In this document: positions 11,826 to 23,370 of the stretch, piece after piece | Numbering within the stretch: the stretch's first letter is position 1 | How the letters are laid out: every line of letters starts with the position of its first letter | NCBI GenBank assembly: GCA_911728455.2 | Contig: OU452230.1 | Location: 7,300,512-7,364,511, forward strand | Direction of reading: 5' to 3' | DNA from: Marthasterias glacialis | Taxonomy: Eukaryota; Echinodermata; Asteroidea; Forcipulatida; Asteriidae | Length of the DNA stretch: 64,000 nucleotides | Notes under the pieces: model-generated | Told to the model about the DNA's origin: nothing | Databases searched by the model: none | The model's input: only the letters and a program-made list of their open reading frames with translations | Program-made: the position numbers and the translations under genes

Positions 11826-12095
11826 AGTTTCAGATTTTTATTTGAAGTCGGATTTGTTTTTCTGCCTGGTCAAAGAAGTAGCTGTTATTTTCTTCAGATA
11901 TGAAGAAATCATGCCCTTTGATCTACTTCTCTAGTGCTGGGGATTCTGTTCCAAAAAGCTCCTTGAAATCTTTAACTGTAGGGGTTACCCAAAGGTGGAA
12001 ATGCCATCATTCCAAAATACTTCCTAAAATTCTGATCCTAGTTTCAGAACTTTTTATTTTTGGCAGCAGTGACTCTCACCCCTGAAATCCTGGCT
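11826..12095. repeat. Dispersed repeat, family J, copy 2 (partial)
   Basis: Contains GTAGCTGTTATTTTCTTCAG and TGACTCTCACCCCTGA in the order seen at 6130-6300. Confidence 0.5.
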
Positions 12096-12955
12096 CTATC
12101 CATAAACATCCTAATTAGACCTGACTCTTCACCGTCCCTGTGGAGTTTCAAAGATCTCAAACCACAGAAACCAACTTTGGCCCAATGAAAATATCATCAG
12201 TTACCCAAAATAGCAAGCCCCAATTCCAAAGCCTTGGGCCGCTCAACAAAGGGTGAAAACAAGTCTCCCCGTAGTCATTGGACATGACCGCAAGTCTCCA
12301 GAGGTCTAGTCCCATTGTGAAGGCTCGTTTGACTCTTGCCACTTTTTTTTTTTAAACTCCTGTTTTTTCTGCGGTGGCCCCAAGGTTTGCTTGCCCTTGA
12401 CTGAGACAATTCTGGTTGGAAAAAATATCACTGGTCACGAACGTCAGCCCAATTTGAGGAGAATACCACTGTGATGAAAACATTTGCTGGATTGCCAAAT
12501 GCCACTAAACAAAAACAAAAAAATGGGAACTTTCAGTTCCGGTTTTTGCGATTAGGTCATGCCGGGATGGCTGACACCACCAGTTCATCTCAAGACCTGG
12601 ATATTTTTCTTGGGTGAGAGTTGTGATTACAGGACCTTATGCTGAATAAACAGACTTCTTCTTCGTGTGCCCTGGGGGTAGGGGGTTGTTGTCGGAAGTT
12701 CTGTTTCTTGGTCTATTCTATTTAAGGGAAGGCCTTGGAATCGACATCTCCGAGGGTCACAGAAAGTCATGATCCTAGCGCGAAACAGTTTTCTCAGTCA
12801 GGTTTCCCATCCTTGAGCTCTATAAATGTTTGGAAAATATTTCCCACTATTTCTACAAATCAAAGTTATAAAAAATGAACCAAATGCCATGCACAACTAC
12901 AAATGTTATCAAATTATTTAAAGATTTCTTGTAAGGGGTACATGTAAGACTAGCG
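12096..12955. other. Intergenic, nothing recognised
   Basis: No gene, RNA or named repeat recognised. Confidence 0.5.
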
Positions 12956-13054
12956 CCCAATTTCATGGCTCTGCTTACCGCGGAATTCAGCGCTTACGCC
13001 CCATAGAATCACACACTTTACAGAATTCTGTGGTATAGCAGCGCCATGAAATCG
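12956..13054. mobile_element. Near-palindromic mini-element
   Basis: The left arm (TTTCATGGC-CTGCTTACCGC-GAATTC) and the right arm (GAATTCTGTGGTA-AGCAGCGCCATGAAAT) are inverted copies about 30 bp long, separated by about 35 bp. It has the size and form of a tiny palindromic MITE. No target duplication is clear. Confidence 0.65.
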
Positions 13055-13939
13055 GACCCTGGTTGAAGAGAAAGTTACAGCGGCTTACGGAAGAGTAAAT
13101 TCATCCGGACTATCTCGTTATCAAGAAACTTAACATCTGACTGGGGTTGCTATATAGAGACAATGCATTCAATTTGAATTAATTACATTCAGCTAGAAAT
13201 AACATTGGAGCCACCTGAATTATAGTTATTTTTTTGTTAACCTCAACAATTTGGAGCTGTTGCTTTCAAGCACAGGTTTACACCTACACCAACTATTAGT
13301 TATCAGAGTTGTAGCAAACAGGGGGGTGTGGGGTGTGACAACACTTAAATAAAGTTAGATTCAACTAATACAAGTGTCAAACTAGTGTTTCAGAAGCTGA
13401 GATTTATCTTTTCATAGTATAGTGTCAAGTCAACCCTTCAGCTGAGTTCTGTTCCTTGCTCTATGGTTACATGTACATTCAACTCTTTTAAAGTGTTGTC
13501 ACTGACCAAACTCTTGAAGTGTTTATTTAACACTTTGGTTTGTAGAGTGTATGTCCCTGTTTAGTTGTGCAAAGCTGCATATTATTATTTTCCTCTCCTG
13601 TTTCTTGCAGAATATTAGGGGTTTGTTGGCCAAATCCCAGACTTAAAGTTAAGGGACCTTTTTACAGGAAAGGGGTGGAGTAAAGGGTGTAACACCCAGC
13701 TTCTTCTGATTGAGGTTGACCATGCGACAGCAAAAAAAACCAAAAAAAATTGTTATTGAAGACAGAAGCAGGCCAGGCCCTTTGAGAAATGGGTTATGTA
13801 CTCCATGACTAATAATACCTGAGAGACACACTCCAACATTCACTAATGGTTTTTACTCCTTGTGGACCCTGATTGAAAAGGTGGGGGACATTAACGATTG
13901 ATGGTGAAAAGTGTAATAACTCTGTGTGTAGAAACTGTT
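13055..13939. other. Intergenic, nothing recognised
   Basis: No supported gene. Confidence 0.5.
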
Positions 13940-14175
13940 AAGTTGTATAAATTCTCTCTCACACCACGCACAGTACTTGCATGGAACCTCCTACCAGCCT
14001 CCATCAAGGTACCTTCTGATCTAGAAAAAGATTCAAAGCTGCCCTGGCAAACTTAGACATTTAAGACATTCAGTCTCGTGCCGACCTTTCCATGACTTAA
14101 TTATTTTGTATGCTGTCATCACTACACCTGTGTGACTATAAACCCGTATTAACGGGTGTTTATGCAATACAGAAG
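13940..14175 (+). mobile_element. LINE 3' remnant (reverse-transcriptase ORF C-terminus)
   Basis: The plus strand encodes TPRTVLAWNLLPASIKVPSD, matching the characteristic 'R-T-x-x-WN-LP-A-S' end of CR1/L2-type ORF2. A one-base shift near 14030 moves the frame to the closing residues F-K-A-A-L-A-N-L-D-I and a stop at about 14063. A short 3' UTR follows, ending in CGGGTGTTTATGCAATACAG. It is a dead-on-arrival 5'-truncated insertion. Confidence 0.7.
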
Positions 14176-14321
14176 CAGAAAGGGCAATAATCCACGAGCA
14201 TGATTAGTCTCTGAAATTTACGTTCATATGTTCATAAATATAACATTTGTACAACTCAGGGACTTGACAAACCTTTGGCACAAGTCCAGAAATGTCTGTA
14301 TTAGGTCTCTAGCCTTACAAC

Positions 14322-14535
14322 CAGCGGTGTAGCCAGGGGGGCCCTGGCTTAAAAAAAAAAAAAAAAAAATGAAACAAATTCCAGTGCCTCCCCAGGTTCC
14401 CCCCCCCCCCATAAAAAAATGTAGACACCCGTAATTCATAAAAAAACATGGTACCTGGGCCCCCACTGAAAGGCAATGCCCACCTTTTCATGGGGGGGGG
14501 GGGGCGCCAGTGAAAATATCCTGGTTATGCCGCTG
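14322..14535. mobile_element. hAT-type MITE with perfect 8-bp TSD
   Basis: The termini CAGCGGTGTAGCCAGG and CCTGGTTATGCCGCTG are inverted repeats. CTTACAAC flanks the element exactly at 14314-14321 and 14536-14543. A CA-G... terminus with an 8-bp duplication is the signature of hAT superfamily transposition. The 214-bp interior holds A-, C- and G-homopolymers (C12 at 14399, G13 at 14492) and no coding potential. Confidence 0.9.
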
Positions 14536-14543
14536 CTTACAAC

Positions 14544-15872
14544 CAAACAAATCCCATGGCCAAGTATTTTTTTCATACACACTTTTAAACATTTACTGAT
14601 TAATATTGAAGCTTTTTAAGCCCAAAGCTCCTCTTAAATTTCAGCAAATAGGAAAAAGGAAGAAATGATTATTTTCACTGGACTGACATTTTCTTTCACA
14701 GTCCAGTGAAAATTTTAAGCTATAGGCCTACTGTGATCAACTGGACATTCTCTTGAAATTCAAGCCGTGCAAATATTTAAAAACAAAAACACTGATCTTT
14801 CCTGTCTGGAGGCTCTAAAGTCTGTAAATTCCTGTAAATAAAACTACTCGTGCAAAACGTTTTTGATTTGACGTAGATCAGAGGTTCCTGTCCTCTCCCT
14901 ACATCCTGTAATTATCGTCCTGGTCTTGTAACTTCACAGACAAGATCGGTAAAGATTGATCACACTCGCCCCTCTGAATTGAGGACATTCTTCCTTTCTA
15001 CCAGACATTAGTAATTATACCATGGGGGTTAATCATTGTTCGGATCACCTCATGATAACACCATAGTCTGTTTGATTGAAACTGAAAGTCGGTGATTAAT
15101 TTTTTTTTTTTAACCTATTTGTCCAGACAAATATTATTGTCTGGAAACATGGAGACATTGTGGTTGTTTACTTTTATGTTGGGCCGTCCTTATTTAATTG
15201 GTGAGTCATGGACTTGAGGCTGTATTATGAGTTGAGTTGAGAAAAACATTTTCTTGTCACTTGCTTCGTTATCAAAATACGGAAATCTATACTGTACAGA
15301 AAGACGGCGCTGGTAGGAGGGCTGTGGTAGCAGCGCAGTTGGCATTGATGTGGGGGAAAAGGCTGTTGTGTTGCGGCGCAACTTTTTGATATTTGCAAAC
15401 CGCCAAAGAAGATGGTTTTTACATGCATGTGGAAGTCTGACATTATTTTACTGTCATGATGTTTGCCATTCACCATTAACAAAGAAAAACATTGAATTCT
15501 ACAATTGCAAAGCACCCTTTTTGTATATGAGGCATAATAAGACTTATCCTGGAAACGACGGGACTTATTTAGCATTTTCAGGTGAAGAAATGCCCCATTT
15601 TAATTTCACGCTACTAAGTAAGCGAGTAACTTACTTGTAGGAAAAATCTATATAAGTGACTACATGTTCATCAAAAGTACATTGCACATCTTCAGAGGAT
15701 GAGAGGATGTGGGTCAGGGAGGGGCCGAGGGATGAGCCTATATTGATCTTGTTTTTATTTATTTAATTTTTTTACACTTCGCGTTGGCAAAACAACCATT
15801 ACTCTATAAAAATTACAAGACACAAAATACATGTACGTGTAAATGTTATTGCCTGTCCCTTTTTACATGTAG
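14544..15872. other. Intergenic, nothing recognised
   Basis: Frames at 15225-15575 (minus) and 15350-15640 (plus) overlap one another and show no family features, so they are not called. Confidence 0.5.
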
Positions 15873-16114
15873 GCTACAAGGTCACAGTGGAATGGGAATC
15901 CATAAAAACGGCGGGTCACAATCTGACCAGTCAAGTTCAGTTAAAAGTCATCATCAACAAGTCAGACATTGTGACTGCCAACAGCTCCAGTCACCAATTG
16001 GATTTGATAACTGTGGCAGGGGCTCAAATGACCAACGACCCTTCATTCCCACTGAAGGGGTTTAGATGTTCTTTTGCTCCTAATATAATCAGGCAGGATA
16101 ATCTTTTGGATTAG
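15873..16114 (+). CDS. Candidate isolated exon, unidentified protein
   Basis: A pyrimidine-rich tract ending TTTTTACATGTAG (acceptor AG at 15871-15872) opens into a frame that reads YKVTVEWESIKTAGHNLTSQ and continues with alternating hydrophobic and polar residues (QVQLKVIINKSDIVTA, LDLITVAGAQM). This pattern suits a beta-sandwich extracellular or luminal segment with Asn-Leu-Thr and Asn-Ser-Ser sequons. The frame stays open to TAG at 16112-16114; a weak donor (GG|GTTTAG) lies at 16060. It could be an internal or terminal exon of a gene whose other exons are outside or unrecognised. No homologous family recognised. Confidence 0.3.
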
Positions 16115-16259
16115 ACCGGAATTCCGTGGGTTTTTTTTTTTTTCTTTCAAATTTGTGGTTCGTCACCCATTCTCATGCCTGTATAATACCCAGGCTTTTA
16201 CTCATGCCATGATCTCCATTTTTAAGTGGCAAGAAAGTTTTTTTCTGAAGGACATTGAA

Positions 16260-16590
16260 AGGGAGTGCACAACATTGGTATGAGTGAAAATATAAATGTT
16301 CACAGTTTTGCATGTAGATTACATGGTGCAAAAGATGGTCAGATGGTGGACTTCCCTGGAAATGTTTTTGCTTGAAATGCTATAGTTTTATCAGAAATTA
16401 GTAAAAAAAATAAATAGTTGTAATTTTGCAAGTCCAAAAGTTGATGTTTAAAAACAGTGAAGACATCATGTAGAAGTTTTTTTCCCCCTCGTTTTCTATT
16501 TTCTTGTGACTCTGATGATCGATCAAACTTAAACTTTCACAAGTTACTTTAGTTCATGTGTATGTTGGTTCACAAAGTGTGGACACTGGT
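16260..16590. repeat. Diverged relative of the TTAA MITE families
   Basis: ACAACATTGGTA-GA, GTTCACAGTTT, GGAAATGTTTTTGCTTGAAA and TTTCACAAGTT-CTTTAG correspond in order to internal blocks of the family A/B elements at 4763-5101 and 23018-23313, but the ends are degraded. Confidence 0.45.
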
Positions 16591-16783
16591 CTTTGACAAT
16601 AACTAATGATGTCTGCATGCTTTAAGAGAAAGATCTAATCATTCTGAGCATGACGGGGAGCAAAAGACAAGATAGAGCATGGAGGCGGGGTTTACTTCAT
16701 CATGTCTGTAAATTCATTACTGACAAATTTGACAAGCAAAAGTACCATAAAACAAAGTCAACTCATTCTTCAATCCGTGTTAA

Positions 16784-17054
16784 AGGCACTATGCAGGATT
16801 GGTAAAGGATAAAAAAACATCATTGTTTAGTTTCAGTCTGAAAGCTTACTGTTTGTGAAGTTAATACTAGATCAAATTTTTCTGTGAAATATTTCCTTCT
16901 GAAATGCTGTCATATTCAAGAAAACTGTATCTGAAAACCTATAAAAAAAAAATGCAACAGCTGATTACGGTTGTAGCCATCCAAATTGAGGACTATGCAT
17001 TTACATGCTGAAAAGTGTGCTCGGTTTTTCACTATTTTCACCTACTCAGTCCCT
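16784..17054. mobile_element. MITE, family B copy 1, TTAA-flanked
   Basis: Begins AGGCACTATGCAGG after TTAA (16780-16783) and ends CCTACTCAGTCCCT before TTTAA (TTAA at 17055-17058); the ends are inverted. The interior shares TGCATTTACATGCTGAAAAG and TTTTTCACTATTTTC with copy 2 at 23018-23313. Confidence 0.75.
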
Positions 17055-17058
17055 TTAA

Positions 17059-17629
17059 ACACCCTACTGATAGTCTGTTTGCTGTCCAACCATTAATATG
17101 CAATCGATACTAAAATAAAAACCAAACTATTTTTTCAGTAGTTTCGATTGATGCAAAAATATTTTACAGAAAATCTATTAGATCCTATACAGTGTCCCCA
17201 TGCTCAAAGCAAATTCAAATCAATTGTTCTCCTGGGGTGCTGTGGTATTTTGTTGCGGTGGGGCTAATTCAATTCTGAAACTTTCACATCTGCTGATAAA
17301 AACATGATGATTCGATTTAGTTTAGGGAAGCTGGTGTTTATCAGGAACTACAGCTGTATTTTAATGAACTGCATAGAGTCTAATGAAATTGACTGATTAA
17401 CTGTAGAAAACATGATAGCACATGAGCATGAACATCTGAAAGAAGAGAATTAATGTGTTTATAGTCAAATTTCACAAACACTCCCTTCTTGTACAATTGA
17501 AGGCACAAAATTACATCGGCGGCAGCCTGATTTGTAAAATTTTAAGAAGTTAAATTTCTGGACGCTCACATGGTTGAAACTATCGTCGTGAGAAATGTTT
17601 CTTTTTGAACTGCTCTAACCTTTTGTATA
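17059..17629. other. Intergenic, nothing recognised
   Basis: AT-rich, no gene supported. Confidence 0.5.
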
Positions 17630-17800
17630 GCCCGATATGTGGCAGAGGGAGGCCCCCCCAAAATGTTCCTATTCTCTAAAACACTATTTCCCTCTTGTAC
17701 AGAAGCACCCTCTAAAATCCTCAAAAGAGTTCCTTAGATTCCCAGAACACAAAAAAGACACAATAGGAGGGGGAGGGGTACACCTTGCCACATATTGAGC
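17630..17800. mobile_element. MITE, family D copy 1
   Basis: GCCCGATATGTGGCA at the left and TGCCACATATTGAGC at the right are inverted. The interior has CCTCTTGTACAGAAGCACC and AATCCTCAAAAGA, shared with 44823-45004 and 51779-51952. All three continue to the right with ACCAAA, so the true end may lie a few bases further out. Confidence 0.8.
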
Positions 17801-18330
17801 ACCAAAATGGCCTTTTGAGGAAACATTTTATGGAATTTCTTTATGGAATGGTGAATAAAAAGGATTCAAACTTTTAAACAAAGTTAGGGAGAGAAAAAAA
17901 AGGTGAAACTTTCCTATGCTGTTTTTCCTTTTTGAAGAAACAGTGACGAGCTCTAGTGAAACTTTTGTTTTCAACTCTGCTGTTGTCACAGGATTATTTT
18001 TGATTTTTTTTTTAATGATAAGATTTGAGAGGATTATTGCAGGCATGTGATGTGCCAGAATTTTTGTTAATATCACTTTTTTTTCAAAGATTACTCTTTG
18101 TCTCTAAAATTCTTGAAACTGCAAAAGTTGTCACCAAGTGAAGAAAGGTGGCCAAAACTTCATGCTTCATCTTTAATTTGTGTTAATTTGAGAGCTTGTA
18201 AAATGAGATTAAGAGACCATTTATTCTCATGACCAACATCTAAACTGAGATTAATTAAGGGAACCTTTTCCTAAAGACCAAGTGAAGACCCAGACCTGCA
18301 ACCTATTTTTTTTATCAGTTTTTGTTCTGC
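17801..18330. other. Intergenic, nothing recognised
   Basis: No gene supported; poly-T/A tracts only. Confidence 0.5.
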
Positions 18331-18394
18331 TGAATCACTCCCAATCCCATGAGTTGTTGTTCTGAATCACTCCCAATCCCATGAGTTGTTGTTA
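18331..18394. repeat. 32-bp tandem duplication
   Basis: TGAATCACTCCCAATCCCAT plus GAGTTGTTGTT is present twice in direct succession without differences apart from the last base. Confidence 0.95.
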
Positions 18395-19092
18395 CACACA
18401 AGAAAGAAAGATTGCAATGTATGAACATATCGTTTTCAGAAGTATAATGAAGATGTTCCTTGTTTGGTCTTATTACCTTGTTGGCCTCTTATAAAGATGG
18501 AAGAGTCAGGGATGAAATTTCTCCGGATTTTTCCGGATGTCCTGATTTTAAGTTATTGTTATGGTTTGTTGTTCCTTCTTTTTTTTTATACCTTTTTTTA
18601 ATTTATTTCTTTAATGTCATTTAAAATACATCCAGGCCCTTGTAAAGCCTTAACAATGTTCATGTAGGCCTACTGTGTTTTGACTAGACCAAGGTGCATG
18701 CCCCATAGCTACATGTACATTTAAGCACAGAATGCTGCCATTGGTACGGGTAATGGATTAATTAGTAGCCACCAAAACCTCCACCGGTGTTTAATGGATT
18801 TTTTAATTTCATCCACCCTCGTCCCTGAAGAGGACTCATTCCATCTTCTTGTTTGAAATCAACACAACTATCAAACCATACTGTGAACATTTCATCAAAT
18901 TCACTTGTCAGAGACAACAACGGAAAAATGAATGCTGTTTTGTTAGGGATTTTTTTGTACAAATTCATATCGATCACATTTCGATTGCTGCAAATCAAAA
19001 TAAGCAACTATGATTGTGGGGGCGTCAAATGCTTTTTCCTGGACTTCCTTGTACTTCAGCCGAAAATATTCCTCTGGAGGGTTGGTACTGGT
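18395..19092. other. Intergenic, nothing recognised
   Basis: The frames at 18762-19007 (minus) and 18853-19242 (plus) overlap, and the latter runs into a repeat; neither is called. Confidence 0.5.
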
Positions 19093-19255
19093 CAGGCCTG
19101 GAATTTCATCTTTGAGAGGGCAAGGCTATTTGCATTTTTTCAAAGGGAAGTTCCTGTGGAAAAGCTTAAAGTCAATATGAAACTTTTGAAGGGGGGCCAG
19201 ACCAGGTCCACAGAGACCATGGCCTCTGTGGCCTCCATGTAATTCCATGCCTGAA
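19093..19255. repeat. Dispersed repeat, family C, copy 2
   Basis: CAGGCCTGGAATTTCATCTT, GAGAGGGCAAGG and CTTAAAGTC match 3232-3355. Confidence 0.6.
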
Positions 19256-19390
19256 TGGTATGAACTTAAAAATCAGTGAGCTTCCAGATTGAAGCTAATC
19301 AGTTTTGTTTCATCTGTCTTTAAATTCATTGAAATCAAAAATATATACTGTATGGGCCTACATATTCATTGGGGTGAGCAAAGAAAATTT

Positions 19391-19463
19391 GGCTGATGCC
19401 GGACTCGAACCTGCGACCTCTCGAATAACGTACGAGCACTCTAACCAACTGAGATAACCAGCC
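19391..19463 (-). tRNA. tRNA-like sequence (degenerate tRNA or SINE head)
   Basis: The minus-strand 73-mer has full tRNA proportions. The 7-bp acceptor stem is GGCTGGT with ATCAGCC (one G-T pair). The D arm is TCTC-AGTTGGTTA-GAGT. The anticodon arm is CTCGT-ACGTTAT-TCGAG, followed by a 5-nt variable loop and the T arm GCAGG-TTCGAGT-CCGGC. Defects are mismatches in the D, anticodon and T stems and C instead of U at position 33. The nominal anticodon would be GTT. A and B promoter boxes are intact, so it may be a pseudo-tRNA or the head of a SINE. There is no CCA and no terminator-like T run immediately after it. Confidence 0.45.
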
Positions 19464-19649
19464 CTATGTTGGTGGGTGGTCCTGTGCAATGCCAAACCTC
19501 TTTGCTCTTATATTATTGAGAAATGAAGCAAATATCATGTTCAAACTAATTCAATAAACATTACAGGATAAATATGTTGAATGAGAAAGTTTGATAAAAT
19601 ATCCTTTCTAAGATGTTTTTGATAAATAAATGGTCCTTTTTTTCTTTTT

Positions 19650-19830
19650 TCTTTTTTAACCTTTCCGTGCCTGATGACCTTTTCTTCCTGGCAGAGTTTT
19701 TCAGAGTCTTTCTTTTAGCCTTCAAGAAAGAGTCGAAACATCAGGCCATTACTTCTCTTTGTCATTGATATCATGGGTCATTTTGTTTGGTGAAGCATTT
19801 TGCAGCAGCTACTTCTTTTTTTCATAAGTT
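19650..19830. repeat. Dispersed repeat, family L, copy 2
   Basis: TCAAGAAAGAGTCGAAACAT, CAGGCCATTACT, GGTGAAGCATTTTGCAGCAG and a TTTTTTTCATAA tail occur in the same order as in 7318-7500. An inverted partner (GCCTGATGACCTTTTCTTCC-AGAGTCTTTC) precedes it. Confidence 0.55.
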
Positions 19831-20566
19831 GTTTCATCAGATTTGAAATCAAGTAGAAACATTTTCCAGGGTAGTTGTTACACGCACGTACTTATCTTTT
19901 AATACCAATGATGTACAACTGAGTGCTGTTCAGTTTTTTGTCGTTGGTACATTGTTTGTAAGGCCATTTTGGTTTGTCTCAGTTATGAACAGGACAAGCA
20001 GCAAGACATGTAAGTCGGTTGCGTTGCAATTGTTCGTTTGTAGGTTTTTAAAACTTGATTGTGGTGCGATCTAAGCAGGTTTCAAGTAGCATAATTGAAA
20101 AGCCACAAGAAGAGCCGGCTGTTCTGGGGATGAACGTTTTAAAACCAACTGACTTTATTTCGGCGCTACTACAGCTTCACTGTATTCTTTTCTGTGTTAA
20201 CGATGCCAACCACTCTCTAGATGGTAGCTCCCTACCCATGAACCACCCCCTTCCCCAATCATAGAGTTATTTTAAATGAGTCAACAGTTAGTATGACATA
20301 GATACATGTAGTTGTAAAGCACAAACAAGAGGTTAAGTCCTATATTTATGGAGCAACGAGGTGTCAAAATGTAATGCGTTTTATGAGGGATGAAGTACAC
20401 GTGTTGTATGATGATTAACTCAATTGGTATCACTCACCAAGGGTAAGCCTTGATATAACACTAACAGTGTAGGTCGTGTCTCCCCCACCCCCCCTTGTCA
20501 CTTCACTTCCCGCCCATTCCTTTACGTTGACACTGTTGCAAGCAATTATGAGGTATTAGCGAGGAG
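19831..20566. other. Intergenic, nothing recognised
   Basis: Frame 20055-20264 has no ATG-supported family features; not called. Confidence 0.5.
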
Positions 20567-20623
20567 TGGTCACGCAATGGCTGAGTATTGTTAAACCAGA
20601 CTTACATAATGATTGCGTGACCA
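20567..20623. repeat. Inverted repeat / hairpin
   Basis: TGGTCACGCAAT (20567-20578) and ATTGCGTGACCA (20612-20623) are perfect inverse copies separated by 33 bases. It could be the remains of a small MITE. Confidence 0.7.
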
Positions 20624-21321
20624 ATAAGCTGAACGGCTTCAGAAGTATAGGAGGGCACATGTCTCTGGGTTTTTAGCTCTTGTTTTTCCGTTTCCACTTC
20701 CGTCATGTCCGTATGGATAGGACCTCATGGTGACAACTGAGTTATAAGGGATTCACTTGGGGGGAAAACATTTGGTGTTTTTGTCAGCATGGGATGTGGT
20801 TCTGTGGGAGTTGGTGAAACAAGACCACCGCCAATCAGTAATGTAACCTCCTACCAGAATATGGGTCAGCACTTCTGTGTGTACTTTTTTTTTCCTTCCC
20901 CCCATTTCTTTGATTTGTTTGACTGACGGGGGCCGTCCCAGGGAGTTTCGTTCTGCGTTGAGACAGTAAAAGTGATTACTATGAAGGCTGCCCTGATAGG
21001 CAGCTGTAAGTTATGAAACTTCAAATGTGCGAACTTGACACTCTGAAAATAAGAATGCGGAGCAGATGTCTTCAGTCTGATGTTTTTCCAACTGTTTCCT
21101 TTGAGTGTTCCATCTAGAAATGAGTGCAATCAACCTCTGTCCTTGATGACTGTTCTATTTTTAGAATCCAATGAGCTCAAGTTCAGTCTATAACTGCATC
21201 AAGAGTTAAAACAACACTTTTTTTATACAAGATTACAAAAGGTATGCAGACCTTTATACTTTTGAGGGCACATCATTGTGGACAATTTAAATTTCCAGGG
21301 ATACATTTTTTAGAGGCACCA
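20624..21321. other. Intergenic, nothing recognised
   Basis: No supported gene. Confidence 0.5.
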
Positions 21322-21450
21322 GGTGTGGATTTCACAAAGCGCTAGGACTAGTCTTATTTCGAGTTAGGATGAGTAACTAGTCCTAACTTATAGGACAAGT
21401 CATAATTTAGTACTAGTCCTAAGTTAGGACTAGTACTAAGTTAGGACTAT
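21322..21450. mobile_element. Short inverted-repeat element, family F copy 1
   Basis: Starts GGTGTGGATTTCACAAAG and is filled with alternating GGACTAG and CTAGTCC motifs (self-complementary), like the complete copy at 48022-48142. The right terminal GAAATCCACCCC is missing, so this copy is truncated or rearranged. Confidence 0.65.
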
Positions 21451-23013
21451 TGGGTGTAATACTTATGTCTCTTCCTGCATAGTTTGTTCTTGTCATTATT
21501 TCATTATCATCTTTCTTATTACCTTTGTTTTCTCGTTGAATGTATTCCCCATTGAGTTAAATTGTTGTTTGTTTACTTTTTTTTTTTTTTTTTTTTTTTT
21601 GTAAAGTTTGTTCGTGTCCACAGGAATTTCTACACAAGCCTCCTGCTGGCTTCTGAAAATGCCTCCATTTTTGTGTTCCCATTACTAATGTTACTTTGTT
21701 TTTACTTCGATTATTTCAAGGTTATCTTTGTTTAAAAAATGGTTCTGTAGTTGTGTACTGTTTTATTTTTGTATTTCTTTTTTTCTTTTACACCAGTAAC
21801 GAAATAAATGTCACAAATGTCATAAATGTTGAAATAGGACTAGTTCTCAGGTAGAAACCCCCCCCCCCCCGGGCAATGACCGTGGGAGAGGGAATGGCAA
21901 TGTGGCTGTTGCCTCCACTTCCTTGCTGAAGTTTCAGGCCTTGGAATTGTTGGTTTGTTGGATACATATGTATTAAAAGGTAGTAGGCCCTACGTGTTTT
22001 CATTATAGTTTTTTTTTCTGAAACTGTAACAAAATATCAATACAAACTTGGGTCTTATGTTAAATAATAAAAAGGGTACAACACTAGGTCATGATAGCAA
22101 AGCTGCTGTAGCATGTACTGGCTTAAAATAAATTGTTAATGTACTTAAGAGTTTCTTTTAATAAGGCTTTGAGAAAATGAAAAAATAAGATATTCTCCAG
22201 ATTTTCAGATATCTACAAAAGTCACAAATATCCCATGTGTTTTCAGTGGTTAATAAATGCAATCTTTGTTCATTGTTCACAAAGCACATGCAAGTGCCTT
22301 AAAAAAATGAAGCCCTGACTTTGCAGGTTTAGTATAAAGGAAGCTCGTCCCGGTTTGAAATGCCAGGGTGTCATTTTTGCCACCCATTCCCCAATGTGTC
22401 CAACCTTCCCAGGAAGACCTTGATCTTTGCAACCCAACCCCCTGGGGAACCCAATCTAGTCATTTAGGATTTCTTTTCAAAGTAAATAAGCCTTGTTTGA
22501 ACTCGGAACTATCGAAGAGAATTGAGATTCAGAGCTAGCTTTCGACCCCCTACGTAGATTTTCAAAAAGTTTGGTAATTTCGGTCTGTCAGAATGATTTG
22601 CAGACAGACCACTTAGAGGGGCATCCTACTGAGCCAAATGCTTTTTTTTTCACAGGATGACAGAGGTACAGAGGACCTGAGTGTCATGTTTCCATCCAGG
22701 GTTTTGTTTTATCAATGTATTTTGATCTCAAATGATGTGACCATTTCGGGAAATAAATCCTATTCAAATCAGCCACCTGAGCAGAGTGCGATTTCCACTC
22801 TTAAAATTTTTACTTTTCTTGAAGTATTTGTGTCAAGGCCATCGTTGATTATGTGGAGATGGTGGTAAAGGGGGGGGGGGGGGACACAACAACTTGACAC
22901 CTCAACCTGTCAATAGAGGGGTATAGAATTACTTTAACCACAGAGAAAGGTTGCTGTGAGTAAACTGGGAGAGCAGGCAGTTGCTGCTAATGGGTAGTAG
23001 TGGTAACATACAC
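21451..23013. other. Intergenic, homopolymer tracts only
   Basis: Holds T24 (21577-21600), C13 (21858-21870) and G14 (22870-22883). A strong acceptor-like TTTTTTTTTTCACAG at about 22641-22655 is followed by a short open stretch (GATGACAGAGG) but no good donor, so no exon is called. Confidence 0.5.
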
Positions 23014-23017
23014 TTAA

Positions 23018-23313
23018 AGGAAAAATACAGGATTGGTTTTTATCAATTTGTTTTTATAGTTAGTACATGTATCAGTCTGCAAGCTTACTGTCAGCTTCCA
23101 TTTTTGAATTTTGAAGACCCCAATTTTAATTTTGATTATGACAGTCAAAATTAAGGACACTGCGTTTACATGCTGAAAAGGGCACACAGTTTTTCACTAT
23201 TTTCTCCTGACTCGGACGATGGATTGAGCCCAAATTTTCACAGTTTTGTGTGTGTATGAATCCCACAAAGTAGGAACACTGGACTCTCAGCTTTACCAAT
23301 CCTACATTTTACC
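23018..23313. mobile_element. MITE, family B copy 2, TTAA-flanked
   Basis: Left end AAGGAAAAATACAGGATTGG after TTAA (23014-23017). The inverse of the right end is GGTAAAATGTAGGATTGGT, followed by TTCA (23314-23317), one substitution from TTAA. The interior shares TTTACATGCTGAAAAG and TTTTTCACTATTTTC with 16784-17054. Confidence 0.75.
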
Positions 23314-23370
23314 TTCAAGGTTTTGTTGAATACTGCACCCAGTTGAAAACTTATCGACAGATATAGGCTA

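Noticed and set aside
22641..22701. Small exon after a strong acceptor TTTTTTTTTTCACAG
   Set aside because: No matching donor, and the open stretch is too short to support.
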